The notes: generated by a model not told the origin, from the letters alone. A stretch of 64,000 nt of DNA from Pandoraea norimbergensis (GCF_001465545.3 NZ_CP013480.3:5890001-5954000), one strand, 5' to 3'. Numbered from the stretch's first letter, positions 17,068 to 26,585 are shown. Made by a program: numbers and translations.

Positions 17068-17678
17068 GTGCGCAACGATCCGTTGATCTGATTGAGCTGC
17101 GAACCCTGCGAGCTGATGATCGTGTTCACCAGCGTCGATGCACCGTTGTATTGCTGAAGCGTCTTGTTGATTTCGATCTGATCGACGGTACGGCTGTCGG
17201 AGGCCTGCTCGCCGAAACCTTCGGCTGCCGCCTTCAGTGCGCGCAAATGTGCGGCGTTGTAATTACCGTTGCCACCGGATGGCGTCTTATCGTTCGCACC
17301 TCGCCCCTCCCATTGGCGCATCGTTTTCTTCGTACCGTCATCCCCGGTCGTGATTTCAATGTTGTATTTATCGAAGAAGCTTCGGATGCCTGCACCGACC
17401 TCCACCTTCTTCGCGTTATCCGAGCCGACATCGTTGATCAATTTCTCGATCTGATTGGCCGCTTCGCGTGCCTCGCGTCCTTGCGCCTGACGCTTTTTCA
17501 TTTCCTGAATCTTGTAGTTCGCGTCTTCGGCACCGGCTTCCATCATCATCGTGCCGTACTGCGCCAGCAGACCGTGAAAGTCGAGTTTCACCTTTTCGCC
17601 CGCGCCTTCGTAACCGCGCAAGTCGCGCTTGATTTTTGACTCGGAGATGAAGCTCGGGTTTGAGACAGACGTAGCCAT
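17064..17678 (-). CDS. Type III secretion needle-tip/filament protein, EspA/SseB-like
   Basis: A 204-residue protein with no signal peptide. An N-terminal helix with a charged coiled-coil stretch (YKIQEMKKRQAQGREAREAA), a central segment (VGAGIRSFFDKYNIEITTGD) and a long C-terminal helix (NKTLQQYNGASTLVNTIISS) ending in an Asn/Gln-rich tip make up the protein. Length and layout match EspA/SseB/EseB/Bsp22-class extracellular filament or tip proteins, and it sits just before the TPR chaperone and SctE, as SseB does in SPI-2. The family is inferred from layout and context more than from conserved residues. Its C-terminus is visibly homologous to the neighbouring 180-residue protein. Confidence 0.65.
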   Translation of the reverse strand: MATSVSNPSFISESKIKRDLRGYEGAGEKVKLDFHGLLAQYGTMMMEAGAEDANYKIQEMKKRQAQGREAREAANQIEKLINDVGSDNAKKVEVGAGIRSFFDKYNIEITTGDDGTKKTMRQWEGRGANDKTPSGGNGNYNAAHLRALKAAAEGFGEQASDSRTVDQIEINKTLQQYNGASTLVNTIISSQGSQLNQINGSLRT

Positions 17679-17708
17679 TGATTGATTTCCTTCAGTAAGA
17701 GATGAACT

Positions 17709-18251
17709 TCAGATGTTTTGCGTGATTGACTTCAACGTCTCGCGCAGACGTGTTTGTGTCCCGTTGGCCAGCGATAGCGTGGTCTCGTAGAACATGAGCA
17801 ACCGCTTGACCTCGACTTGATCCTGCGTTGCGGAGCCACCGGCGAACGACACCGCTTCGAGGTCCGCTTTCAAACGTCGCAGCGATGGCGCATCGAACCG
17901 CGCCGACGCCGCTTCGGCGGAGATCAGTTCGTGCCGGGTGGCAAATTCACGCAGCGCTGGCGGCAACGTTTGTGTTTGTGTGGCGCTCGCCAGCAAGCTG
18001 TCGCAGACCTTGACGTAATCATGCGCGCTGCGTGCCGCGTCGAGTCTTGCGATCAACAGCGGCAACGCCGACGTCGAGTGCGCGTGCACTTCGATCAACT
18101 GGTCTCGTGCCCGCAGAATTACGGCCTTCAGCAAGTTGCCGTCGGCAACATCAATCTGCGTGTCTGCGCTTTCATACGCCGAGATTTTTGACATCACGGC
18201 AAGCCCGTCCTCAAGACGCGTGCCGGACACACCGGGGATGGCGTTCCACAT
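17709..18251 (-). CDS. EspA/SseB-like paralogue in the type III translocon operon
   Basis: A 180-residue protein whose last 50 residues align with those of the downstream filament protein. Both share an LRxLKA--E start, a TxDQ(V/I)E(V/I) block, a conserved Leu and Tyr, and a closing L-(A/V)-N helix segment, with a single-residue gap. The N-terminal half (SKISAYESADTQIDVADGNL) is different. It could be a second filament or tip subunit, or a partner that holds the first one before export; the sequence does not decide. It lies 14 bases after the coiled-coil chaperone gene and 30 bases before the filament gene, clearly in one operon. Confidence 0.6.
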   Translation of the reverse strand: MWNAIPGVSGTRLEDGLAVMSKISAYESADTQIDVADGNLLKAVILRARDQLIEVHAHSTSALPLLIARLDAARSAHDYVKVCDSLLASATQTQTLPPALREFATRHELISAEAASARFDAPSLRRLKADLEAVSFAGGSATQDQVEVKRLLMFYETTLSLANGTQTRLRETLKSITQNI

Positions 18252-18265
18252 CGTTGCCTCCCGGT

Positions 18266-18673
18266 TCAGGCGCGCGGCGCAGACGGCACGCGCTTCGCCG
18301 GCTGACGCACAGGTTGCTCGGATTGCTCGGTCAGAGATTTGGGCGCGTCTGCCTTAAATTTCGCGACGGCGTGCGCCAGCGCGCCGCTCATGCGTTGGAT
18401 CTCACGCTCGTCACGTTGAAATGTCTCGCTCGCGACCAGCGCGGAGAGTCGCTGGAGTTTCTCGCGGGATTCGGGGGTGCGGGAGGCTTCGAGACGAGCG
18501 ACTTCATCGAGCATCGTCTGATATTCCTGCATATGACGATGTAGCTTGCGACCCGCCAGTTGCATCTCGGCGCAGGCACGCTCGTACTGGCGAATGACAT
18601 CGTCCTGCGACGCCGAGTCACACTCGACAGACGAGAGCGATGGCACTTGGGGGACCTGCGATGACTCGGACAT
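18266..18673 (-). CDS. Coiled-coil protein, first gene of the type III translocon operon (SseA/CesAB-type chaperone candidate)
   Basis: A 135-residue hydrophilic protein. A long predicted coiled coil runs from about residue 24 to 110 (YERACAEMQLAGRKLHRHMQ, then EYQTMLDEVARLEAS, then REIQRMSGALAHAVAKFKAD), with acidic and proline-rich ends. Position just upstream of the EspA-like genes and the small coiled-coil form resemble SseA/CesAB chaperones of SPI-2-type systems. No residue-level match is claimed. Its Shine-Dalgarno (GGAGG, 7 bases before the ATG) is the 3' arm of a long inverted repeat, so its translation, and perhaps that of the whole operon, is likely to respond to RNA structure. Confidence 0.6.
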   Translation of the reverse strand: MSESSQVPQVPSLSSVECDSASQDDVIRQYERACAEMQLAGRKLHRHMQEYQTMLDEVARLEASRTPESREKLQRLSALVASETFQRDEREIQRMSGALAHAVAKFKADAPKSLTEQSEQPVRQPAKRVPSAPRA

Positions 18674-18737
18674 TGACGTGCCTCCGTACGTAGATTGGTG
18701 CTGTTAGAAACAACACGTGCATCGTACGGAGGCGTCA
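18674..18737 (-). promoter_or_regulatory. Shine-Dalgarno-sequestering hairpin in the type III operon leader
   Basis: On the transcribed (minus) strand CCTCCGTACG (18732-18723) is a perfect complement of CGTACGGAGG (18690-18681), which contains the GGAGG ribosome binding site 7 bases before the ATG at 18673. The stem extends outward by five more pairs (TGACG at 18737-18733 with CGTCA at 18678-18674) across a 2-base bulge, ending exactly at the start codon. The 32-base loop holds an inner 8-bp hairpin, GTGTTGTT and AACAGCAC (18716-18709 and 18705-18698) around a 3-base loop, with one G-U pair. As DNA the same sequence is a nested palindrome and might be a protein site instead. Confidence 0.7.
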
Positions 18738-18860
18738 CTGACGTGACTTCTCAAACTGCGACTTTGCTTCCGGGAAGCGGATAGGCTTCAGTGCTTTCCC
18801 ATGTCACGCGTGGCATGTTCACCGCATTGCACGGTGATGACCCTCGCGCAAACCACGCGA

Positions 18861-21800
18861 TCAACGCACACCGAACCCGCCGCCGCCCGGCGTTTCCACC
18901 ACGAAGATGTCACCCGGTTGCATCTGCGTGCGGCCGATGTGGCCCAGCGCTTCTCGCGTGCCATCTGAACGTTCCACGTAATTTGCGCCCAGCGCGCCGA
19001 CCTCACCGCCCTGCGCACCGAACGGCGCGTGCACGCGATTGTTCGACAGGATCGATGCCGTCATCTGCGTAAGGAAGCGAATGCGCCGCACGGCACCGTT
19101 GCCGCCGTGCCAGCGCCCTGTACCTCCCGAACCTGCGCGAATACGGTGGCTTTCCAGTCGCACCGGATAGCGCCACTCCAACACTTCTGGGTCCGTCAGT
19201 CGCGAGTTCGTCATGTGGGTCTGCACGGCGTCCGAACCGTTGAAGCCCTCGCCTGCACCGCTGCCACCGGCGATGGTCTCGTAGTACTGATACGTCTCGT
19301 TGCCGAAGGTGAAGTTGTTCATCGTGCCCTGACTCGATGCGACACGGCCCAGCGCGCCGTACAACGCATTGGTGATGGCCGACGACGTTTCCACATTCCC
19401 GGACACCACCGCCGCCGGGTACGCCGGATTCAACATCGAGCCACGCGGCACGATCACCGTGAGTGGTTTCAGGCAACCGGCATTGAGCGGAATGTCGTCG
19501 TCGACCAGCGTACGGAACACGTACAGCACCGCTGCCATGCACACCGCGCGCGGCGCATTGAAGTTGTTGGGCAACTGATCCGACGTGCCCGTGAAGTCGA
19601 TGGTCGCGCTGTGCGTCGCCGCATCGACACGAATCGTCACGTCGATTACCGCGCCGTTGTCGAGCGGATAACGATAGTGCCCGTCTGCCAACGCGCCGAT
19701 CACGCGACGCACAGCCGCTTCGGCGTTGTCCTGCACGTGCCCCATATAGGCCAGCACCACGTCGCGGCCGAACTCGTTGACCATGCGGCGCAGTTCGTCC
19801 ACACCCTTCTGGTTGGCTGCGACCTGCGCGCGCAGGTCCGCCATGTTCTGATCGATGTTGCGCGCCGGGTAACGTGCGCCGGCGAGCAGCCCACGCGTCT
19901 CACGATCGCGCAGCACGCCGGCAGCGACGAGTTGCCAGTTGTCGATCAGCACGCCCTCTTCTTCGACGTGCGTCGAGTCCGGCGGCATCGACCCGGGCGT
20001 AATACCACCGATATCGGCATGGTGACCGCGCGAACCCACGTAGAACAGCGGTTCACTTTCGCCCGCCATGAACACCGGCGTGATCACGGTGACGTCCGGT
20101 AAGTGCGTGCCACCGTGATACGGGTCGTTGAGCATGAAGACGTCGCCATCGCGCATCGCACCGCGATTGCGCTCGATCACCGTACGGATGCTCTCGCCCA
20201 TCGACCCCAGATGCACGGGCATGTGCGGCGCGTTAGCGATCAAATTGCCTTCCCGGTCGAACAGCGCGCACGAGAAGTCGAGACGTTCCTTGATGTTTAC
20301 CGAGTACGCCGTGTTTTGCAGCCGCAGCCCCATCTGCTCGGCGATCGACATGAACAGGTTGTTGAAGATTTCCAGACGCACCGGGTCGGCCTGCGTGCCC
20401 AGACCGCGTTGCGATTCACGCGGTACTACGCGCGTCAGAATCAAATTGCCTTGCGCGCTCATCTGCGCCTGCCATCCCGGCTCCACCACCGTCGTGCCGC
20501 TCTTCTCGGCGACGATGGCCGGGCCATCGATGGTGTCTCCAGCGAGCAGCGTATCGCGTGCGAACAGCGCGGCTTCACACCATGCACCGCTCGCATAGAG
20601 CTTCACCTGATCAATCGGCCGCGGTGCACCGGCAGTGCGTGCGGCCAGCGGCGTGATATCGACGGGCGCGTCCGAGTGACCGATCGCTTCGACCGACGCC
20701 ACTTCGACAATCAATGCTGCGCCATCCATCAGGAACGAATAGCGCTGGCGATACGCCGCCTCGAAGGCTGCGCGCATTTGATCCACATCACCGAACGGCA
20801 CGGCGATGGCCGAATCCGTGCCCGCATAGCGAACGTGCACACGGCGCACGGTTTCGATGCGCGACGGCGGCACACCTTGCGCGAGCAGACTGTTGGCCGC
20901 TTCGTCGGCGAGCGCACCGAGCGCGTCTTCCAGTGCTTGCGATCCGTCCACGGCAAGCGGCGCTTCGATCATGCGCTCGCGCATCGCCGTCTGATCGGCG
21001 AGACCCATGCCATACGCCGACAGCACGCCAGCCAGCGGATGCGCAAACACCTGCGTCATGCCGAGGGCATCGGCCACACCGCATGCATGTTGACCACCCG
21101 CGCCACCGAACGTCGTCAGCACATAGCGGCTCACGTCATGACCGCGCTGCACGGAGATTTTCTTGATCGCGTTGGCCATGCTGCCAATCGCGATTTCGAG
21201 GAAGCCTTCGGCGAGCGCTTCCGGCGTCTGGCTGCGGCCGGTGGCGCGCTCGATTTCCTTCGCCAACGCAGTGAACTTCTCGACCACAACCTCACGGTCA
21301 AGCGCTTCATTCGCGTGAGGACCGAATACCTTCGGGAAGTGGGCAGGCTGAATTTTGCCCAGCATGACGTTGCAGTCGGTCACCGTCAGCGGTCCGCCGC
21401 GACGGTACGCTGCCGGCCCGGGATTCGCACCCGCCGAGTCGGGCCCCACGCGCAGACGCGTGCCGTCGAACGACAGCACCGAGCCGCCGCCGGCCGCCAC
21501 CGTGTGAATACTCATCATCGGCGCGCGCATGCGCACGCCGGCCACTTGCGTCTCGAACACGCGCTCGAACTCGCCGTTGTAATGCGAGACGTCGGTGGAC
21601 GTGCCGCCCATATCGAAGCCGATCACGCGATCAAAGCCTGCCGCGCTCGACGCACGCACCATGCCGACAATGCCACCCGCTGGGCCGGACAGGATGGCGT
21701 CCTTGCCTTGGAAATTGTCGGCACGCGTCAGTCCGCCGCTGCTCTGCATGAATTGCAGATTCACGCCCGGCATCTCCTGCGCGACCTGCTCGACGTAGCG

Positions 21801-22502
21801 GCGCAGAATTGGCGAGAGATACGCATCGACCACCGTCGTATCACCGCGCGACACCAGCTTCATCAGCGGCGACACTTCGTGCGACACCGACACTTGCGTG
21901 AAACCCAGTTCGCGAGCGAGCGCCGCCAGTGCTTTCTCATGTGCCTGAAAGCGATAGCCGTGCATCAACACGATGGCCAGCGCCCGCACGCCCTTCGCAT
22001 ACACGGCTTCGAGCGCGATACGTGCCGCCGCGAGATCGAGCTCGCGCACGACTTCACCCTGCGCGCCGACGCGCTCATCGACTTCCACCACTTCCGCATA
22101 CAACGCTTCGGGCAGCGCGATATCCAGATCGAACAAACGCGGGCGATTTTGATAGGCGATGCGCAACGCGTCGCGAAAGCCCTGCGTCGTCACCAGCGCC
22201 AGCGCTTCGCCTTTGCGTTCGAGCAGTGCGTTGGTGGCAACGGTGGTGCCCATCTTCACCATCTCGACTTGTGCGGGTGTGATGGGCTCACCGGTCGACA
22301 GACCCAGCAGGTGACGGATACCGGCAACGGCGGCATCGCGATATTGCTCCGGGTTTTCCGACAGCAGCTTGTGCGTCACGAGCGTGCCGTCGGGACGACG
22401 CGCCACGATATCGGTGAAGGTGCCGCCACGATCGATCCAGAACTGCCAGCGCGGGTCGGTGGCGATGTTGTGTTGGGTAGCAGGCGTGAGAGCGTTCGTC
22501 AT
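18861..22502 (-). CDS. 5-oxoprolinase (ATP-hydrolysing), fused HyuA-HyuB type
   Basis: A 1213-residue protein of full eukaryote-like OPLAH length. The HyuA half (about 1-690) starts with [20 protein letters not shown] and contains [16 protein letters not shown], typical of the ASKHA-like ATP-binding fold. The HyuB half (about 710-1213) has [40 protein letters not shown] and a glycine-rich C-terminus. The reaction is ATP-dependent opening of 5-oxoproline to glutamate. Fused enzymes of this family can also act on hydantoins, so the substrate is inferred. The neighbours, a DUF1445/D-glutamate cyclase-type protein and a transporter on the same strand, favour 5-oxoproline. The start ATG at 22502 is the first in frame. 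Confidence 0.88.
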   Translation of the reverse strand: MTNALTPATQHNIATDPRWQFWIDRGGTFTDIVARRPDGTLVTHKLLSENPEQYRDAAVAGIRHLLGLSTGEPITPAQVEMVKMGTTVATNALLERKGEALALVTTQGFRDALRIAYQNRPRLFDLDIALPEALYAEVVEVDERVGAQGEVVRELDLAAARIALEAVYAKGVRALAIVLMHGYRFQAHEKALAALARELGFTQVSVSHEVSPLMKLVSRGDTTVVDAYLSPILRRYVEQVAQEMPGVNLQFMQSSGGLTRADNFQGKDAILSGPAGGIVGMVRASSAAGFDRVIGFDMGGTSTDVSHYNGEFERVFETQVAGVRMRAPMMSIHTVAAGGGSVLSFDGTRLRVGPDSAGANPGPAAYRRGGPLTVTDCNVMLGKIQPAHFPKVFGPHANEALDREVVVEKFTALAKEIERATGRSQTPEALAEGFLEIAIGSMANAIKKISVQRGHDVSRYVLTTFGGAGGQHACGVADALGMTQVFAHPLAGVLSAYGMGLADQTAMRERMIEAPLAVDGSQALEDALGALADEAANSLLAQGVPPSRIETVRRVHVRYAGTDSAIAVPFGDVDQMRAAFEAAYRQRYSFLMDGAALIVEVASVEAIGHSDAPVDITPLAARTAGAPRPIDQVKLYASGAWCEAALFARDTLLAGDTIDGPAIVAEKSGTTVVEPGWQAQMSAQGNLILTRVVPRESQRGLGTQADPVRLEIFNNLFMSIAEQMGLRLQNTAYSVNIKERLDFSCALFDREGNLIANAPHMPVHLGSMGESIRTVIERNRGAMRDGDVFMLNDPYHGGTHLPDVTVITPVFMAGESEPLFYVGSRGHHADIGGITPGSMPPDSTHVEEEGVLIDNWQLVAAGVLRDRETRGLLAGARYPARNIDQNMADLRAQVAANQKGVDELRRMVNEFGRDVVLAYMGHVQDNAEAAVRRVIGALADGHYRYPLDNGAVIDVTIRVDAATHSATIDFTGTSDQLPNNFNAPRAVCMAAVLYVFRTLVDDDIPLNAGCLKPLTVIVPRGSMLNPAYPAAVVSGNVETSSAITNALYGALGRVASSQGTMNNFTFGNETYQYYETIAGGSGAGEGFNGSDAVQTHMTNSRLTDPEVLEWRYPVRLESHRIRAGSGGTGRWHGGNGAVRRIRFLTQMTASILSNNRVHAPFGAQGGEVGALGANYVERSDGTREALGHIGRTQMQPGDIFVVETPGGGGFGVR

Positions 22503-22701
22503 GGGGTCACTCGCAAAGCAATGGTCAAACGGGAAAGACCGATTTCACAATTTCACAGCGCGCACGTCTCCCATGCAGGCCCGCATGGCCATCGCCACGG
22601 GGCTGCACAGAATGGTGCGATCAGGGGAATGTGTTCAGGCGCGGCAGCGACGGCTGCCGCGGTGATTCAATAACTCGACGTGAGGTGAATTGCCAAAGTC
22701 C

Positions 22702-24039
22702 TCACTGCGTTTTCAGTTCGAGCGATTCCAGCTCGCGGCCACGCGTCTCCGGCAAGGTAAGTGCCGCAAGAATCAGCACACCGTAGGCTACCGCCGCGAA
22801 GATGCCGATGGTCGTGCCCAGTCCGTACTGCTTGGAGAGCATGCCGATCAGGAAGGGGAACAGGGCCCCCACAGCGCGGCCTACGTTGTAGCAGAAGCCT
22901 TGGCCCGAGCCGCGAACGTTCGTCGGGAACAACTCGGTCAGGAAGGCACCCATGCCGCTGAAAATACCCGAGGCGAAGAACCCGAGCGGGAAGCCGAGCC
23001 AGAACATGGCGCTGTCGGTGAGCGGCAGCGACGTGTACGAGAACGCAATCACCATCGAGCCCACAGCGAACAGGATGAAGTTCGGTTTGCGGCCCAGACG
23101 ATCAGTCAGGTACGAACTCACCAGATAGCCGACCCACGAGCCGAAGATGATCATTGCGAGATAACCGCCGGTGCCCATCACGGTGAGATGGCGTTCAGTC
23201 TTGAGGAACGTCGGCAACCACGTGGTAATGGCGTAGTAGCCGCCCTGTGCACCGGTGGTCAGCAATGCCGCGCGAATCGTCGTGGAGAGCAGCTTCGGGC
23301 TGAAGATGGCCGCGAGTCCCGGCGCGTCGTCCGACTTCGCCTGTTTGGCCTTCTCCTTCTGATACACCTCCGGCTCTTTCACATAGCGGCGGATGAACAG
23401 CACCAGCAGCGCCGGCAGCAGGCCGATCAGGAACAGCGCGCGCCAGGCCAGTTCCGCCGGCATCAGCGAGAACAGCACCGCGTAGAGAATGGCGGTCAGG
23501 CCCCAGCCGATGGCCCAGCCCGACTGCACCAGCCCCACGGCCTTGCCGCGATCGCGGGCGCGAATCACTTCGCCGATCAGCACGGCACCGGCCGTCCATT
23601 CGCCGCCGAAGCCGAAGCCCATGAGCGCACGCGCTGCGAGCAGTTGGTGATAGTTCTGCGCGAGGCCGCACAGCCCGGTGAATACCGCGAACCAGAGAAC
23701 CGTCAGTTGCAGCGTGCGCACACGTCCGATGCGGTCGGACAGAATGCCGGCGACCCAGCCGCCGAGTGCTGAAGCGAGTAGCGTGAGCGTGCCGATGAAG
23801 CCCGCGTCGGCGAGGCTGATGCCCCACGTGGCGATCAGCGTCGGGATGACGAAGCTCAGCATCTGCGTGTCCATGCCGTCGAGCATGTAGCCGACCTTGC
23901 AGCTCCAGAACGCGCGCTTTTCCGTCGGTGTCGCGTCGCCGTACCAGCCGAACAGACTGCCGCCGGCGGGGGCCGGCGTGTCCGGCACCGTGGCAGCCGC
24001 AGCTGCCGACGGGCTCGCGAGAGGGGTTTTGCTATCCAT
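22702..24039 (-). CDS. MFS transporter, metabolite:proton symporter type
   Basis: A 445-residue, 12-helix major facilitator. Signature motifs are GILSDRIGRVRTLQL between helices 2 and 3, RALMGFGFGGEWTAGAVLIG, and the second-half YLTDRLGRKPNFILF. The short N-terminal cytoplasmic stretch (GWYGDATPTEKRAFWSCKVG) and the GxxGGEW pattern resemble the aromatic acid/sialic acid sub-branches. The start at 24039 has GGAG upstream; the frame remains open further 5' without a binding site. It lies between the DUF1445 gene and the 5-oxoprolinase gene on one strand, so uptake of 5-oxoproline, D-glutamate or a related compound is a reasonable but unproven inference. Confidence 0.83.
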   Translation of the reverse strand: MDSKTPLASPSAAAAATVPDTPAPAGGSLFGWYGDATPTEKRAFWSCKVGYMLDGMDTQMLSFVIPTLIATWGISLADAGFIGTLTLLASALGGWVAGILSDRIGRVRTLQLTVLWFAVFTGLCGLAQNYHQLLAARALMGFGFGGEWTAGAVLIGEVIRARDRGKAVGLVQSGWAIGWGLTAILYAVLFSLMPAELAWRALFLIGLLPALLVLFIRRYVKEPEVYQKEKAKQAKSDDAPGLAAIFSPKLLSTTIRAALLTTGAQGGYYAITTWLPTFLKTERHLTVMGTGGYLAMIIFGSWVGYLVSSYLTDRLGRKPNFILFAVGSMVIAFSYTSLPLTDSAMFWLGFPLGFFASGIFSGMGAFLTELFPTNVRGSGQGFCYNVGRAVGALFPFLIGMLSKQYGLGTTIGIFAAVAYGVLILAALTLPETRGRELESLELKTQ

Positions 24040-24229
24040 GAGTAGAAGACTCCGGTGATGTCCTGTCTTGCCGTGTGATGCCCTCGGGCCGCGCTCCGCG
24101 ATGGGCGTGTTCGGTCGACGGCCGGCAGCAACTGCCCTGCCGACTTCCGTCATGGCGCGGTGTTCTTATGTGATGCGTGATGCGTGCTACGTGGTGCCTG
24201 CTGCGGGGTGCGTGTCTTGCCGTCAGGAA

Positions 24230-25051
24230 TTAGAAGACGGCGAGCGATGCGTTCGGGATATCGGTCATGAGCATGTAGCCCGGTTTGTGCGCGATAGCGA
24301 GCGGCAGCTTCGCGCCCATCAGGGCGGTTTGCGGCGTCACGCCGCAAGCCCAGTACACGGGCAGTTCGCCGTCGCGGATGGTCACGGCGTCGCCGAATTC
24401 CGGCTTCGACAAATCGGCGATCCCCAGCTCGGCCGGGTCACCGATATGAATCGGCGCACCATGCACGCCCGGGAAACGGCTCGTGATCTGCACGGCGCGA
24501 ATGGCGTCGGCCCCTTTCATCGGGCGCATCGACACCACCAGTTCGCCGCCGAATTTGCCCGCGCGCTGATTGGCGATCTTCGTGCGATACATCGGCACGT
24601 TGCAGCCTTCTTCCACGTGACGCAGCGGGATGCCCGCCTTGGCGAGCATGTGTTCGAACGAAAAAGAGCAGCCGATAGCGAACACGACGAAGTCGCTCTG
24701 CCAGTACTCGGCCAGATTGTCGACTTCGCCGGCGAGCTTGCCGTCGCGGTAGACGTTGTAGCCCGGCACGTCGGTACGGATATCCACTTCGCGGCCCAGC
24801 GACGGCACATGCCATTGACCGGGCTCGCCCACGCCCAGCAGCGGGCACGCCTTGGGGTTGCTCTGGCAGAAGCGCAGGAAGTCATGCGCATGCGCCACGG
24901 GAAGGATGGCGAGGTTGGCCTGCGCGAACTCGCCGCAATAGCCGGCAGTCGGTCCACGGAACTGGCCGCTGCGCACGGCCTGACGGAATTCGAAGGGCAT
25001 GATCGTCTCGCGTTGCGAAGTGAAATCGAGCGGCGTGGCAGGGTGGTTCAT
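24230..25051 (-). CDS. DUF1445 family protein (putative hydro-lyase / D-glutamate cyclase type)
   Basis: A 273-residue soluble protein of the DUF1445 family. Conserved segments are [20 protein letters not shown] near the N-terminus, [40 protein letters not shown] and [20 protein letters not shown], with cysteines in the last two. The family is annotated as a hydro-lyase; its mitochondrial relative DGLUCY converts D-glutamate to 5-oxo-D-proline. The pairing with 5-oxoprolinase supports that reaction here. The ATG at 25051 is chosen for the typical [11 protein letters not shown] N-terminus; an upstream ATG adds 8 residues. It is first in a three-gene unit divergent from a LysR regulator. Confidence 0.82.
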   Translation of the reverse strand: MNHPATPLDFTSQRETIMPFEFRQAVRSGQFRGPTAGYCGEFAQANLAILPVAHAHDFLRFCQSNPKACPLLGVGEPGQWHVPSLGREVDIRTDVPGYNVYRDGKLAGEVDNLAEYWQSDFVVFAIGCSFSFEHMLAKAGIPLRHVEEGCNVPMYRTKIANQRAGKFGGELVVSMRPMKGADAIRAVQITSRFPGVHGAPIHIGDPAELGIADLSKPEFGDAVTIRDGELPVYWACGVTPQTALMGAKLPLAIAHKPGYMLMTDIPNASLAVF

Positions 25052-25160
25052 GGCAGTCGGGCGAGTGAGCAACAATCCGGGGGCGATGCGTTGCGGTGCT
25101 TGGGGGGCGCATCGAATGGATGAAGCATAGAAAGAAAAAAATGTTGTCGCTAACGAGTTT

Positions 25161-25182
25161 TTCTACGCGTCGCCGTATAGAA
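25161..25182. promoter_or_regulatory. Candidate LysR operator in the divergent promoter region
   Basis: An interrupted dyad, TTCTA at 25161-25165 and TAGAA at 25178-25182 with a 12-base spacer, contains the T-N11-A pattern of LysR sites. It lies in the AT-rich spacer between the divergent DUF1445 and LysR genes, where autoregulation and co-control are usual. Confidence 0.4.
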
Positions 25183-25286
25183 TTTCTTAACGACTTCGCG
25201 GGTTTTCCCGAGGTTTGCCGTCTTTCTTTTCTTCACAGCATGACCGCTATTGCGCGCGCCGCGCCCCTGCTCCCCCCAGGATTGCC

Positions 25287-26219
25287 GTGAATACCCGTTT
25301 TCTCGAAACCTTCGTCACGCTGGCCAAACTGCGCAACTTTCGCGCTACGGCCGCCGCATTGCACGCTACGCCTGCCGCCATTTCGCAACGCCTGAAAGCG
25401 CTCGAAGACGAGTTGAATACCGCGCTAGTAGATCGCGAGAGCCGCGAGTTTCGACTCACGCCCAACGGCGAGTATTTGCTGGGCTATGCCAAGGCCGTGG
25501 TCGAAGCCGCCAAGCGCTTGCAAGCGGCAGCCTCCGGTGAAAGCACGACACGCGGACGCCTGCGTCTGGGCGTGATCGAAACAGTGGTGCATAGCTGGTT
25601 GCCGCACTACCTGCGACGGCTGGCCGCCGATTACCCGACGCTGGAAGTCGAGCTGACGGTCGATGTTTCCGTGCAGTTGCAACGACGGCTGCTCGCCGAC
25701 GAACTCGATCTGATCATTCGTGTGGAAGGCAGCGACGACAGCAGCGTGGTGTGCGACGCGCTGGCCAATTACCCGGTGCACTGGATCGCACGTACCGGCT
25801 TGTTTCCGAACACGCGCGGCGGACTCGCAAAGCAGGTCTTGCAGCACCCGATCCTCACGTACGGACGCGGCACTGCACCTCACCGGGCGCTCGAAGATAT
25901 CGTCGCGAAACTGGCGGGCGTGCACGGCGTGCCGCTGTCGGAGACGCGCATCACGGGCTCGCCTTCGATTGCCGTCATCGTGCAGTTGGTGCGCGACGGC
26001 TTCGGCGTGGCGGCGATACCCCGCCTGTTCGTGGATGCGCTGATAGCGAACGGGGAAGTGGTCGAGCTGCCGTTGCAGCCAGCGCCGCCGTCCATCGTCG
26101 TGTCGATGTCGCGGCGCGCCGATGCGCCGTTGTTCGTACACGGCGCCGCAACGGCAGCGCGTGCGGCCTGTGCGGAATACTGTCGCAAGAGTGACCGGCG
26201 ACTGGTGGAACTGTTGTGA
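25287..26219 (+). CDS. LysR-family regulator, divergent from the 5-oxoproline module
   Basis: A 310-residue LysR protein. The N-terminal helix-turn-helix spans about residues 3-62 (FLETFVTLAKLRNFRATAAA, then AISQRLKALEDELNTALVDR), followed by an effector domain from about residue 88 (TRGRLRLGVIETVVHSWLPH). The GTG at 25287, with AGGA shortly upstream, gives the standard LysR N-terminus. An in-frame ATG at 25215 would add 24 unlikely residues. It is divergent from the DUF1445-MFS-oxoprolinase genes and so is their likely regulator. Its stop lies only 12 bases from the stop of the convergent oxidase operon. Confidence 0.87.
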   Translation: MNTRFLETFVTLAKLRNFRATAAALHATPAAISQRLKALEDELNTALVDRESREFRLTPNGEYLLGYAKAVVEAAKRLQAAASGESTTRGRLRLGVIETVVHSWLPHYLRRLAADYPTLEVELTVDVSVQLQRRLLADELDLIIRVEGSDDSSVVCDALANYPVHWIARTGLFPNTRGGLAKQVLQHPILTYGRGTAPHRALEDIVAKLAGVHGVPLSETRITGSPSIAVIVQLVRDGFGVAAIPRLFVDALIANGEVVELPLQPAPPSIVVSMSRRADAPLFVHGAATAARAACAEYCRKSDRRLVELL

Positions 26220-26231
26220 GCGTCGGCGCGA

Positions 26232-26576
26232 TTAACCGAAGTGCGCCAGTCGCGTGAGGAACGTGTAGTCGGCCTCCGTCGCCATGAGCGCCATCAACAC
26301 GAGTAGCGCGAGCGGCGGAATCAGAATCGCGTAGACGAGCGCCAGCCGCTCCCAGCGCATATGCATGAAGACCGCCACGATCAGCCCCGCCTTTGCGACC
26401 ATTAGCGCGAGGATCAATCCCCATCGCAGATAGCCGTGCAGGTTCGCATAGTCGACGAGATACGAGAAGGTCGAGAGCACGAACAGCAGCCCCCACACCT
26501 TCAGGTAGATGCCGACCGGATGCTGTTGTCCGGAATGATCGTCGGATGCGGATGCAGTTGCGGCAGCGGGGTCCAT
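26232..26576 (-). CDS. Cytochrome c oxidase subunit IV (caa3 type, small)
   Basis: A 114-residue membrane protein with three hydrophobic helices (KVWGLLFVLSTFSYLVDY; WGLILALMVAKAGLIVAVFM; LALVYAILIPPLALLVLMAL) linked by a conserved HMRWERL turn. It matches the prokaryotic subunit IV family of haem-copper oxidases, which aids assembly and copper-site stability. It is the last gene of the oxidase operon, 9 bases after the subunit III gene. Confidence 0.82.
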   Translation of the reverse strand: MDPAAATASASDDHSGQQHPVGIYLKVWGLLFVLSTFSYLVDYANLHGYLRWGLILALMVAKAGLIVAVFMHMRWERLALVYAILIPPLALLVLMALMATEADYTFLTRLAHFG

Positions 26577-26585
26577 GGCAGGCCT

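Noticed and set aside
13904..18673. A complete type III secretion system.
   Set aside because: Only translocon, chaperone and filament-type proteins are present; no apparatus gene was found anywhere in the window.
18684..18729. Inverted repeat upstream of the type III operon as transposon ends.
   Set aside because: The arms are only 42 bases apart, enclose no gene, have no target duplication and include the ribosome binding site.
20103..22673. 856-codon open frame on the plus strand opposite the 5-oxoprolinase gene.
   Set aside because: Antisense shadow. The minus strand encodes a clear full-length enzyme and the plus frame is His/Arg-rich with no domain.
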